Source: Qipengyuania profundimaris (GTDB lineage Bacteria; Pseudomonadota; Alphaproteobacteria; Sphingomonadales; Sphingomonadaceae). From it: a stretch of DNA of 64,000 bases. Below, in pieces: positions 1 through 8,040 of the stretch; position 1 is the first letter of the stretch; each line of letters begins with the position of its first letter. The stretch lies in assembly GCF_030717945.1 (NCBI RefSeq), contig NZ_JAVAIM010000001.1, positions 2,479,131 to 2,543,130 on the forward strand, given 5' to 3'. The position numbers and the translations under genes are program-made. Under the pieces are notes generated by a model, which was given only the letters and a program-made list of their open reading frames with translations, did no database searches and had not been told where the DNA came from.

Positions 1-488
1 GCGAGGAAGCGATTCTGGGCTGCGAAAGGCACGTCTTCTTCGCGCATGGCCTGTTGCAGATTCTCTACGAGCGCATTCAGGTCGCGCCGGGTCACGCCCA
101 TGCCGGCATGCGCCGCCGCCATGTCGCGCCCGGTGTAATCGCATCCGGCATTGAGGATGAAGCAGAACTGCTCGAACAGCGTGCGCTCCAGCCGCACCAT
201 ATCGTGAGCGACGAAAATCTCGGCAATGCGGGAGTCCGCGCGCGATAGTTCGACGGTGCGAACAGCGATGCGGCGAATCCCGTCCTGCCCGCCGAAATGG
301 TCCGCCATTTGCGACCCTGAAAACTGACGTGCCCCGGCATTGTCGTTCGATTGTTCGTAGGGATCGACCGGCAACTCGCCGGTCTCCGGATCGCGCACCC
401 GCTCCTCCACGCCGAATTCCTTGTCCCAGTCGATATCGGCGGGCGGCGTGTCCTGCAGGGCCATGAGGGCGATAGGAAAAAGAAGCAT
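1..488 (-). CDS. Truncated-haemoglobin-like protein, group 1 (C-terminus outside window)
   Basis: About 162 codons are visible; the gene runs off the left edge. The visible end matches the last helices of group 1 truncated haemoglobins: a 'DYTGRDM' stretch, then 'AAHAGMGV' with the putative haem-binding proximal His, then 'LNALVENLQQAM' and 'VPFAAQNRFLA'. By family it should bind haem and a small gas such as O2 or NO. Ahead of the globin fold is a short hydrophobic start ('MLLFPIALMALQ') and an acidic linker, so export is possible. The usual aromatic pair at helix B appears to be replaced ('RTVELSRADSR'), which would remove the distal Tyr; I aligned this by eye. It lies 31 bp downstream of the DUF3034 gene on the same strand and is probably co-transcribed with it. 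Confidence 0.75.
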   Translation of the reverse strand, partial: MLLFPIALMALQDTPPADIDWDKEFGVEERVRDPETGELPVDPYEQSNDNAGARQFSGSQMADHFGGQDGIRRIAVRTVELSRADSRIAEIFVAHDMVRLERTLFEQFCFILNAGCDYTGRDMAAAHAGMGVTRRDLNALVENLQQAMREEDVPFAAQNRFL

Positions 489-519
489 GATGATCTCGCT
501 GTCGGTAATCGTCGTGACG

Positions 520-1443
520 TCAGAATGCGATCTGCGCGGAGAGGAAGCCGCCGCGCTGGTCCTCGAAGGTCGCGATGGAGCCGAGGTCGGCGTAAGCGGC
601 GGCCACGGTGATATGATCGCTCACGGCATAAGCGGCGAAAACGTCCATCCAGTCGTCTTCGCCGAAACCGAGATTGTCGGGCTTGCTGCGGAATTCGGCC
701 CCGACCACCGCGCGCCGCGATAGCTGGTAGGCGATGGATCCCTCGAACTGCAGCTCACGGCCCTCATCGGTCGCGCTCCCGAAGCCGAGCAGCCCGCCCT
801 GATTGCCCGATGTATAGCGCAGCGTGGCCGAAGCCAGCACACTGCGGGCGAGGAACAGCTTGGATGTGCTGACGAAGAAGTCGGTTCCGTTCGCGCTGTC
901 CGCGCCTACTGCTTGCACCACGGCAGCATCGCGGCTGCGCTTGTGCTGCACGCCGACGGCGATTTGCGGCATCAGCGGGTCGCCATAGACGAGGTCGCCC
1001 GCCAGCCGCACCTTGGCGCCGAACACGTCCTGGTTGAATGTGTAGCCCTGCCCGAGCCCGAGCGCGGCACCGACATCGCGCGTATCGAAATTCTGGCGCG
1101 CATAGGACAGCTCCACCCGATCGGCGATGGCTAAGGCGACGCCATGGCTCTGCCAGCCGAAATCGGGCAATTCGATCAGCGTGCCATGCGCCGTGAGCCC
1201 GATGCCGCGATCGGTTTGCAGGCCGCCGATCGTCGCCCAGGTCGCAATGCCGCCGCCGCTCGCCCCTTCGATCGATGTGACGCCATTCGTCAGCAACAAT
1301 TTGCCGCCCGGTAGCAGACTTGTGTCCGATTCGTTTGCGATGGCTTCCGGTTCGGTTCGCGCGTTCTCATCCTGCGCAATGGCAGGAGCGGTGGAGAATA
1401 CGAAGCCAATCGCGAGGACGGCCAAAGCGGGGACCCTGTTCAT
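520..1443 (-). CDS. DUF3034 family outer-membrane beta-barrel protein
   Basis: This 307-residue protein has a clear signal peptide (cleavage near 'APAIAQ', residue 23) and ends in Phe ('SAQIAF'), as outer-membrane barrels do. The segment 'GKLLLTNGVTSIEGASGGG' followed by 'WATIGG' is the N-terminal hallmark of DUF3034. Alternating amphipathic strands fill the rest. Its biochemical role is unknown. It starts 94 bp from the divergent cupredoxin-like gene and precedes the globin-like gene in the same direction. The four-gene neighbourhood suggests a shared sensing or redox role, but that is inference. Confidence 0.8.
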   Translation of the reverse strand: MNRVPALAVLAIGFVFSTAPAIAQDENARTEPEAIANESDTSLLPGGKLLLTNGVTSIEGASGGGIATWATIGGLQTDRGIGLTAHGTLIELPDFGWQSHGVALAIADRVELSYARQNFDTRDVGAALGLGQGYTFNQDVFGAKVRLAGDLVYGDPLMPQIAVGVQHKRSRDAAVVQAVGADSANGTDFFVSTSKLFLARSVLASATLRYTSGNQGGLLGFGSATDEGRELQFEGSIAYQLSRRAVVGAEFRSKPDNLGFGEDDWMDVFAAYAVSDHITVAAAYADLGSIATFEDQRGGFLSAQIAF

Positions 1444-1537
1444 GACCGGCGTGGTAGATCGGCGTGGTTAACAGGCTGCTAATACCCGTATTTCGCGCAG
1501 AGCAGTTCGTTAATCATTTCCCACTACTCCGGCGCTT
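1444..1537. promoter_or_regulatory. Divergent intergenic region of the globin/cupredoxin cluster
   Basis: This 94-bp gap separates two outward-facing transcription units, so it must hold both promoters. It is more AT-rich than its flanks and has GTTAAC- and GTTAAT-like patches, but I cannot assign a specific -35/-10 pair. Confidence 0.4.
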
Positions 1538-2149
1538 GTGAAACCGGTCGCAATCCTTCTGGCATGCGTGAGCCTGGCCGTGCCGGCCGCGCATTTGCTG
1601 GCATCGAACACGCGCGATGCGCGTATCCAGATCGTCGACGAACGCGGCATGCCCGTGCGCGATGCGGTCGTGGAGATCATGCCCGCAGGCGGCGCCGGAT
1701 CGCCCGTCCGCTTCCCTTGGCGGGCAGCAATGGGGCAAAAGGATCTGCAGTTCGTTCCCGGCACGCTGGTGGTCGCCAAGGGGGCGACCGTTGCTTTCCC
1801 CAACCTCGATCGCGTCCGCCACAGCATTTATAGCTTCTCCAAAATCGCCCGGTTCGAAATCGACCTCTACGGCCGCGACCAGACACGCACCCAGCGCTTC
1901 GACACCACAGGGGCCGCAGCGCTCGGCTGCAATATTCATGACGATATGCGCGGCTATGTCCGCGTCGTCGACACGCCCTTCGCGGGCAAGACAAACGGCA
2001 ACGGCATCGTCGATATCACCGGTCTGCCCGGCGGAACGGCAAGCATCACCGTTTGGCATCCCCGCCTCAGGGCGCCCGCCAACGAGACGAGCCAGACCGT
2101 GTCGATCGGCAACGGGCTCTCGCGCAAATACAAGGTTCGCCTGCGATGA
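1538..2149 (+). CDS. Secreted cupredoxin-like protein, methylamine-utilization (MauL-like) family
   Basis: A GTG start gives 203 residues with an N-terminal signal peptide ('VAILLACVSLAVPAAHLLA'). The body is a single plastocyanin-like beta-sandwich. Candidate type-1 copper ligands are visible: a His in 'RVRHSIYSF', and Cys, His and Met in 'LGCNIHDDMRGY'. Proteins of this type are often called methylamine utilization proteins, but no other mau genes are here, so the name says nothing about substrate. It probably sits in the periplasm. Its stop overlaps the ATG of the GGDEF-EAL gene by three bases ('ATGA'), so the two are translationally coupled. Confidence 0.75.
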   Translation: MKPVAILLACVSLAVPAAHLLASNTRDARIQIVDERGMPVRDAVVEIMPAGGAGSPVRFPWRAAMGQKDLQFVPGTLVVAKGATVAFPNLDRVRHSIYSFSKIARFEIDLYGRDQTRTQRFDTTGAAALGCNIHDDMRGYVRVVDTPFAGKTNGNGIVDITGLPGGTASITVWHPRLRAPANETSQTVSIGNGLSRKYKVRLR

Positions 2150-4446
2150 CGGCGATGGCCCCTATCGACCTCTTGCGCTTCGGTTCGCTCAAGCTGCGAA
2201 TGGCGGCCCTGTATGCAACCCTGTTCGCTATCGTGCTGGCGACGATCCTGGTTATCGTCGGACAGGGTATCGGCCGCTTCGCTGAAGACGCCACCACGCG
2301 CGATCTCGCCGCCAATGCCCGCGTTTTCGACGAGATACTCGTCCTTCGGGCGCAGCAGATGCGCAGCTCGACCGACGTGCTGTCCCGCGATTTCGGGTTT
2401 CGCGAGGCGGTAGCTACCGACGACCGGCCAACGCTTGCCAGCGCGCTCGACAGCCTGCGCGAGCGGTCCGGCAGCAGCGCCGCTTTCGTCGTCGGCTACG
2501 ATGCCTCGCTCACGGGTTCCACCGGCGATGACATGCCGGACCCGATGGGCCTGTGGAATGCGCTCGACGAGGGTCGCAGCTATGGTGTGATCATGCAGGG
2601 CGATCGGCTTGCGCTGGCCGCGGCTTCACCAATCCAGGTTCCCGACCTCGTCGGGTGGCTCGTCGTCACCCAGCCGCTCGACGAAGCGGAACTGGCCCGC
2701 CTCGTCGAACTGGCGGCCATCGATCTCGACGCGACGGTGATGCGGCAGGCCCGACTGCCCGATGGGATCGCCGAAGCCCCCAGGGGAAAAGTGTTCGAAC
2801 GTTCAGAAGGCGAGCGCTTCCTTTATCGTGTGTCCGCGCTTCCAACGCTTGAAGAAGGCCTCAATCCGCAGCTCGTGCTGAGGCACTCGCTTACCAAGTC
2901 GCTGGCCGAATATTCCGGCATCCGCTGGCTGCTGGCGGCACTGGCGTTCGCCGGCCTCTTGCTCGTGATCGCGCTCAGCTGGCGCGTCGCGAAGACGATT
3001 ACCCTGCCGCTCCGCAAGCTGGACGAAGCTACCCGGCTCGTCAGCGCCGGAGAGCGGGTAGAAGTGCCGGTAGAAACCGATGACGAAATCGGCCGCCTGG
3101 CCGGCAGCTTCAACACGATGATCGAGGCCATCGACGAGCGCGAGAAGAAAATCGTCCATGTCGGCCTGCACGACGGCCTCACCAACCTGCCCAATCGCAA
3201 GCTCTTTACCGAACAACTGACCTTGGCGCTTACCCGGCGGCGCGACGACCGGCAGGTCATGGTCGCCTACGCCGATCTCGACGATTTCAAGGTCGTCAAC
3301 GACACGCTCGGCCATCCTGCGGGCGACATCCTGCTGCGAGAGGTGGCCGGTTTCCTGCGCGAGGACCTTCCGGAAGCCACCATCGCACGGCTCGGCGGGG
3401 ATGAATTCGCGATCCTGATCGACGACATCGGGCCACTGACCGATCTCAACACGCTGGCGCGACGGATCCAGTCCTGCTTCATGCGCATGATCGACATCGA
3501 CGGCCAGAAAGCCGACTGTTCCGCCAGTCTCGGCATTGCTATCGCCCCCGCGGATGGCGACGACGGCATCACTCTGATGAAGCACGCCGATCTGGCGCTT
3601 TATCGTGCCAAGCGCGAAGGCAAGTCTTGCTACCACTTCTTCGAGCCAGCGCTCGACGAGCAGGCGCGCCAGCGGCGGCAGATGGAACTGGACCTGCGCA
3701 CGGCGATCAACGACGGCGAATTCGAACTGTATTTCCAGCCGCTCTACAGCCTTACGGAAGACCGGCTTAAGGGCTTCGAGGCGCTCATCCGCTGGAACCA
3801 CCCCACCAAGGGACTGGTGCCTCCGAACGATTTCATCCCTCTCGCCGAGGAAACCGGCCTCATACTGCCGATCGGGGAATGGGTCGTGCGCGAGGCCTGC
3901 CATCAGGCCAGCTTGTGGGACGACGATCTGGCCGTTGCCGTCAACATCTCGCCCAAACAGTTCGGATCACCGGATCTGGTCGGCAAGATCCTCAATGCCA
4001 TCGCAGCCTCCGGAATCGCACCTCAGCGGCTCGAACTCGAAATCACCGAGAACATCTTCATCACCAATGTCGAGAAGACCATGGCTATCCTGCATAGCCT
4101 GCGCGACCTCGGCGTACGGATCGCCCTCGACGATTTCGGGACCGGCTATTCCTCGCTCAGCTATTTGCGGTCTTTCCCCTTCGACAAGGTCAAGATCGAT
4201 CGCAGCTTCGTGACCGATCTGGCCAGCGGCGAGAACGGCCACGCCATCATCCGTGCGATCACCACGCTGGCCGAGGCGCTCGGCATGGAAACGCTGGCCG
4301 AAGGCGTCGAAGACGAAGAACAGTTGGCCATCCTGCGCCGCGAAGGATGCCGCAGCATCCAGGGGTATCTCCTCAGCCGTCCGATGACCGCCGAGCAGGT
4401 GAAAGCCTGGACCGGCGCAGACAACGCCGCTGCCTTGGCAGGATAA
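2146..4446 (+). CDS. Membrane-anchored GGDEF-EAL cyclic-di-GMP enzyme with HAMP domain
   Basis: The 766-residue protein has a transmembrane helix near residues 18-40, a periplasmic sensor domain to about 255, a second helix near 258-280, HAMP to about 335, a GGDEF domain (motif GGDEF near 417) and an EAL domain (EAL near 545, loop 'DDFGTGYSSLSYL', 'EGVED' near the end). Both catalytic signatures look intact, so it could make or degrade c-di-GMP; which dominates cannot be told. An open frame continues upstream to 2053, but the start chosen here overlaps the cupredoxin stop and directly precedes the first helix. The sensor domain probably reads a periplasmic signal, perhaps through its coupled neighbour. 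Confidence 0.92.
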   Translation: MTAMAPIDLLRFGSLKLRMAALYATLFAIVLATILVIVGQGIGRFAEDATTRDLAANARVFDEILVLRAQQMRSSTDVLSRDFGFREAVATDDRPTLASALDSLRERSGSSAAFVVGYDASLTGSTGDDMPDPMGLWNALDEGRSYGVIMQGDRLALAAASPIQVPDLVGWLVVTQPLDEAELARLVELAAIDLDATVMRQARLPDGIAEAPRGKVFERSEGERFLYRVSALPTLEEGLNPQLVLRHSLTKSLAEYSGIRWLLAALAFAGLLLVIALSWRVAKTITLPLRKLDEATRLVSAGERVEVPVETDDEIGRLAGSFNTMIEAIDEREKKIVHVGLHDGLTNLPNRKLFTEQLTLALTRRRDDRQVMVAYADLDDFKVVNDTLGHPAGDILLREVAGFLREDLPEATIARLGGDEFAILIDDIGPLTDLNTLARRIQSCFMRMIDIDGQKADCSASLGIAIAPADGDDGITLMKHADLALYRAKREGKSCYHFFEPALDEQARQRRQMELDLRTAINDGEFELYFQPLYSLTEDRLKGFEALIRWNHPTKGLVPPNDFIPLAEETGLILPIGEWVVREACHQASLWDDDLAVAVNISPKQFGSPDLVGKILNAIAASGIAPQRLELEITENIFITNVEKTMAILHSLRDLGVRIALDDFGTGYSSLSYLRSFPFDKVKIDRSFVTDLASGENGHAIIRAITTLAEALGMETLAEGVEDEEQLAILRREGCRSIQGYLLSRPMTAEQVKAWTGADNAAALAG

Positions 4447-4465
4447 CATCTGCGGAAAAGGCCGA

Positions 4466-4555
4466 TGGCGGAGAGGGAGGGATTCGAACCCTCGATAGGC
4501 TTGCACCTATACTGCATTTCGAGTGCAGCGCATTCGACCACTCTGCCACCTCTCC
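4466..4555 (-). tRNA. tRNA-Ser (anticodon CGA)
   Basis: Read on the minus strand, a 7-bp acceptor stem (GGAGAGG/CCTCTCC), discriminator G, encoded CCA, a 'GGTTCGAATCC' T-arm and a long variable arm fold into a class II tRNA. The anticodon loop CTCGAAA gives CGA, serine. It overlaps no gene; I see no att-site duplication or integrase beside it. Confidence 0.95.
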
Positions 4556-4717
4556 GCATGTCGGGTGTGCTTCCGGGCATAAGCCCTCGGTCGAAGCGAG
4601 GCGGGCCGATTAGCCGAGCCGCCCGGGCTTGCCAAGCCCTTTCGGGTGCGAATTCGGGGGATGGGCTGCCTCGCCCACCTTGTTTACTTGCCGCAGCGCA
4701 CCATATCCTGCGCAACT

Positions 4718-5098
4718 ATGGAACGCGCTCAATTCTTCTCCGCCCAGGCCGGTCGCACGATCGAGGCACCGCGCCGCGCCAAGACCCGCTTCGCCATCGG
4801 CGATGTGGTCAAGCACAAGGTGTTCGATTTTCGCGGGGTGATCTTCGATATCGATCCGGTCTTCGCCAATTCGGAAGAATGGTATGCAGCGATCCCCGAA
4901 GATATCCGGCCCGACCGCGACCAGCCGTTCTATCACCTGCTCGCGGAGAGCGACGAGAACAGCTACGTGGCCTATGTCAGCCAGCAGAACCTGCTGAACG
5001 ATGCGGTCAGCGGCCCGGTCGAGCACCCGGACGTGCACGTCTATTTCCAGCAGTTCGAAAGCGGTCGCTACCGCATGCGGCGCAGCCTGACGCACTGA
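4718..5098 (+). CDS. hspQ: Heat shock protein HspQ (hemimethylated-DNA-binding YccV-like fold)
   Basis: The 126-residue product carries the family core: 'AKTRFAIGDVVKHKVFDFRG' near residue 20, then 'VIFDIDPVF', 'QPFYHLL' and 'YVAYVSQQNL'. HspQ is a small cytoplasmic heat-shock protein known in enterobacteria as a Lon specificity factor. The ATG at 4718 was preferred over the upstream ATG at 4646 because the extension would precede the conserved start of the family. It is monocistronic and converges with the ABC permease gene. Confidence 0.85.
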   Translation: MERAQFFSAQAGRTIEAPRRAKTRFAIGDVVKHKVFDFRGVIFDIDPVFANSEEWYAAIPEDIRPDRDQPFYHLLAESDENSYVAYVSQQNLLNDAVSGPVEHPDVHVYFQQFESGRYRMRRSLTH

Positions 5099-5123
5099 TT
5101 TCGGCCAAGGGCCCGGCGCACCG

Positions 5124-6023
5124 TCAGCTTTTGATTTTCCAGCCGGATTTGAGCAACTTGTAGGCGACGAACGCCAGCACGGTATTCAGCGCCAGAAGGC
5201 CGAATGCCGCCCATGCGACGTGCGCTGCATCGCCGATATCGCTCTGGCCGAGAAATCCATAACGGAAGCCCGAAATCACATAGAAGAACGGGTTGGCGCG
5301 GCTGACCGCCTGGAATGCAGGCGCGAGCCGGTCGATGATGTAGAACGTGCCGGACAGCATCGCCAGCGGCGTGATGACGAAATTCGTGACCGCCGCATTA
5401 TGATCGAACTTCTCCGCCCAGATCGACGCGATCAGGCCGAGGATCGCCAGCATGGCGGCGCCCATCAGGCCGAACCAGACCACCGCCCAAGGGTGCGCCA
5501 TGGCGAGACTGACGCCCGGATAGAGCGCCATGGCCGCAGCCACGACGAAGCCCACTGCGATCGCGCGCGTGACGGCAGCGCCGACGATGCCGATCATCAG
5601 CTCGCCTTCGGACAGCGGCGGCATCAACAGGTCGATAATCGTGCCCTGGATCTTGCCCGACAGCAGCGAGAAGCTCGAATTGGCGAAGGAATTCTGCATC
5701 ATCGCCATGGCGATCAGGCCGGGTGCGACGAAGGTCGGGAAGTTGACGCCCAGCACCTCGCGCCCGCCACGCCCCAAGGCGACCGAGAAAATGACGAGGA
5801 ACAGAAGCGTCGTGATCGCTGGAGCCCAGATTGTCTGGGTCTGCACCTTGAGAAACCGCCGGACCTCCTTAATATAGAGGCTCCACAAACCCACGCGGTT
5901 GATGCCGGTGATCACCGGCTTGCCGCGTTCGGCGAACCGGCCTTTCGCAGCGCCGCCATCCTCGACGAAATTTGCGTCGGGTTGCTCGGTGCCCGCGGGG
6001 GCAGGATTGACTTGATCGGCCAT
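5124..6023 (-). CDS. ABC-2 type transporter permease
   Basis: The 299-residue protein has a soluble N-terminus of about 45 residues and six hydrophobic segments. The motif 'NPFFYVISGFRYGFLG' near the C-terminus and 'PLAMLSGTFYIIDRL' are typical of the YadH/NodJ-like ABC-2 permease family. It would form the membrane channel of an ATP-driven exporter, with an unknown substrate (lipid or polysaccharide in relatives). No ATPase gene is adjacent, so the partner must lie elsewhere. It is divergent from gcrA, with 71 bp between starts. Confidence 0.85.
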   Translation of the reverse strand: MADQVNPAPAGTEQPDANFVEDGGAAKGRFAERGKPVITGINRVGLWSLYIKEVRRFLKVQTQTIWAPAITTLLFLVIFSVALGRGGREVLGVNFPTFVAPGLIAMAMMQNSFANSSFSLLSGKIQGTIIDLLMPPLSEGELMIGIVGAAVTRAIAVGFVVAAAMALYPGVSLAMAHPWAVVWFGLMGAAMLAILGLIASIWAEKFDHNAAVTNFVITPLAMLSGTFYIIDRLAPAFQAVSRANPFFYVISGFRYGFLGQSDIGDAAHVAWAAFGLLALNTVLAFVAYKLLKSGWKIKS

Positions 6024-6094
6024 GGCTGCGCGCCTAGGGCCACGTACCCCGTCTTGGCAAGCTCCGGACGGCCAGGACTATACAGGATTCACGA

Positions 6095-6769
6095 ATGAGC
6101 TGGACCGACGAACGGATCGCAACACTCAAGAAGATGTGGGAAGGCGGATCGACCGCCAGCCAGATCGCGGAGGAACTCGGCGGCGTCAGTCGCAATGCGG
6201 TCATCGGCAAGGCCCATCGCCTCGGCCTGAAATCGCGCCCTTCGCCGGTGAAAGCCAACGAGAAGAAGAAGGCTGCGCCAAAGGCCAAGGCCCCGCCCAA
6301 ACCGGCTCCGAAGGCCGCGCCCAAGCCGCCCGCCCCGAAGGCCGCAGCCCCGGCAAAGCCTGCCGCTGCGCCCACACCTGCGCCCAGCGCTGCGGTCCCG
6401 TCGCAACCGCTGCCCGACAAGCGGCCCGACCTGCCCAAGATTGTCTCCGTCGGACCAGGCGGCTTCCTGCGTCAGGGGCCCGGCGATCAGCAGCCGCCGA
6501 TCCCGCCGGCTCCGCCGCGCCGCCTGGTGCCGGCCAAGCCCGATCCCTCGATCGCGGACAAGACCAGCCTGCTCGATCTGTCGGACAAGGTGTGCCGCTG
6601 GCCGATGGGCCATCCGGGCGAACCCGATTTCCACTTCTGCGGAGAAGCCGTGAACCCCGGCTTCCCCTATTGCGTCGAACATTGCGGCCGCGCGTACCAG
6701 GCACAGCTTCCGCGCGGTGCACGCCGTCCGCCTCCGCCCCTGCCCTTCGGCGGCCCGCGGGTCCGCTAA
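6095..6769 (+). CDS. gcrA: GcrA family cell-cycle regulator
   Basis: The first 45 residues ('MSWTDERIATLKKMWEGG', then 'SRNAVIGKAHRLGL') are the DNA-binding domain of GcrA, a sigma-70-associated activator that reads adenine-methylated GANTC sites in alphaproteobacteria. A low-complexity Ala/Pro/Lys linker follows (about 50-110). The C-terminal half ('LSDKVCRWPMGHPGEPDFHFCGE', then 'PYCVEHCGRAYQ') is the RNA-polymerase-binding part with paired Cys/His residues. At 224 residues it is somewhat longer than the Caulobacter protein, mainly through the linker. A strong terminator follows. Confidence 0.95.
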   Translation: MSWTDERIATLKKMWEGGSTASQIAEELGGVSRNAVIGKAHRLGLKSRPSPVKANEKKKAAPKAKAPPKPAPKAAPKPPAPKAAAPAKPAAAPTPAPSAAVPSQPLPDKRPDLPKIVSVGPGGFLRQGPGDQQPPIPPAPPRRLVPAKPDPSIADKTSLLDLSDKVCRWPMGHPGEPDFHFCGEAVNPGFPYCVEHCGRAYQAQLPRGARRPPPPLPFGGPRVR

Positions 6770-6782
6770 AGTTCATTTTCCG

Positions 6783-6820
6783 AAAGGCCCGGAAGTCACG
6801 CGACCGCCGGGCCTTTTCTT
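6783..6820 (+). terminator. Rho-independent terminator of gcrA
   Basis: A perfect 10-bp stem (AAAGGCCCGG/CCGGGCCTTT) is followed by a T-rich run. It lies between gcrA and the DUF1993 gene. Confidence 0.85.
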
Positions 6821-6841
6821 TAGACCGACCGGAGTTTGCCA

Positions 6842-7363
6842 ATGCCCCTTTCGCTTCACGCCGCCTATGTCCCCAGCGCGCTCCAAATGCTGGGCACAGC
6901 GCGTCACCTTGTCGACACTGCGGAGAAATGGTGCAGTGAGAACGGCGTTTCGGAAGCCGACATCATCGGCGCGCGGATCATCGAGGACATGCTGCCGTGG
7001 TGCTACCAGGTGAAGTGCGTTGCCGAGCATACGCAGGGCGCGATCGAAGGCGTCCGCGCCGGCGTCTATTCTCCCGATCTCAATCCGCCGCCGACGACGT
7101 TCGACGCGTTGCGGGAAAAACTGTCGGGCGCGCGCGAGGCCATGGAAGCCCTGTCGGAAGCCGATATCGAAGCCTTCATGGGCCAACCGATGCGGTTCGA
7201 GTTCAAGGATCGCCGCATGGACTTCGACGCCGAGGACTTCCTGCTCAGCTTCAGCCAGCCGAACATCTATTTCCACTGCGCGACAGCCTACGACATCCTG
7301 CGGATGAAGGGTGTGCCCGTCGGCAAGGGCGATTTTATGGGCCGTGTGCGCATCAAAACCTAG
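6842..7363 (+). CDS. DUF1993 family protein (DinB-like fold)
   Basis: The 173-residue soluble protein begins 'MPLSLHAAYVPSALQML' and contains the family's 'MLPWCYQVKCVAEHT' and 'FSQPNIYFHCATAYDILR' blocks. The fold is a four-helix DinB-like bundle; no activity is established. I chose the ATG with 'CCGGAG' about 8 bp upstream over the TTG six bases earlier. Its stop overlaps the stop of the convergent methyltransferase-like gene ('CTAG'). Confidence 0.85.
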   Translation: MPLSLHAAYVPSALQMLGTARHLVDTAEKWCSENGVSEADIIGARIIEDMLPWCYQVKCVAEHTQGAIEGVRAGVYSPDLNPPPTTFDALREKLSGAREAMEALSEADIEAFMGQPMRFEFKDRRMDFDAEDFLLSFSQPNIYFHCATAYDILRMKGVPVGKGDFMGRVRIKT

Positions 7364-8040
7364 CGCTTGCGGGCGAACCAGATGGTGTGGCGCGGCCCCT
7401 TGTTGTTCGGCCGCGCGCGAACTTCGCGCACCTCCACATCGAAGCCGCTTTCTTTCAGGCGAACGGTGAACTTGTGGTCGGGCGCGGCGGACCACACCGC
7501 CAGGATGCCGCCGGGCCGCAGCGCGTCGCGCGCCTTGCCGAGCCCGGTCTTGCTGTAGATACGATAGTTGGCATCGCGCACGATCCCGTCGGGTCCGTTG
7601 TCGACGTCGAGCAGGATGGCATCGTATTTGTCGCTGGTGCCGTCATTCGCATCGTCAATCAGCGCGGCGACATCGCACAGTACCACTTCTCCGCGCGGAT
7701 CCGCGAGACTCTCACCGGTAAGATGCGCCAGCGGTCCCTTCGCCCAGTCGAGGATCTCGGGCACGATCTCGGCCACGGTCACCGAGCCACCCTCGGGCAG
7801 CCGGTCGAGCGCCGCGCGGTAGGTGAAGCCCATCCCGTAGCCTCCGATCAGGACGCGCGGCTTGGCCGCATCGAGTTCGGCTAGCGTCAGCACTGCAAGC
7901 TGCTCTTCGGAGAACTGCATCCGCGTGCCCATCAGCTCGTCGCGGCCGAGCATGATGATGAAGTCACGGCCATGGCTGACGAGCGTCAGCGTTTCGCCGT
8001 CGGGCACTTCGGCGGTCGCCAGGGTTTCACGGGGCAGCAT
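7360..8040 (-). CDS. Spermidine-synthase-like methyltransferase-fold protein
   Basis: The 226-residue protein has a Rossmann core: 'PRVLIGGYGMGFTYRAAL' (motif I), 'VTVAEIVPEILDWA' (acidic after strand 2), 'DAILLDVDNGPDG' (motif IV) and 'GGILAVWSA'. This matches short spermidine-synthase-like proteins that lack the N-terminal beta domain. True aminopropyl transfer is doubtful. The ATG at 8040 lies inside the end of the kinase gene (14-bp overlap), so it is probably the second gene of an operon with it. Confidence 0.75.
   Translation of the reverse strand: MLPRETLATAEVPDGETLTLVSHGRDFIIMLGRDELMGTRMQFSEEQLAVLTLAELDAAKPRVLIGGYGMGFTYRAALDRLPEGGSVTVAEIVPEILDWAKGPLAHLTGESLADPRGEVVLCDVAALIDDANDGTSDKYDAILLDVDNGPDGIVRDANYRIYSKTGLGKARDALRPGGILAVWSAAPDHKFTVRLKESGFDVEVREVRARPNNKGPRHTIWFARKR

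Noticed and set aside
2053-2145. N-terminal extension of the GGDEF-EAL protein
   Set aside because: The extra residues lie inside the cupredoxin gene, are not hydrophobic or conserved-looking, and the ATG at 2146 gives a normal start before the first membrane helix.
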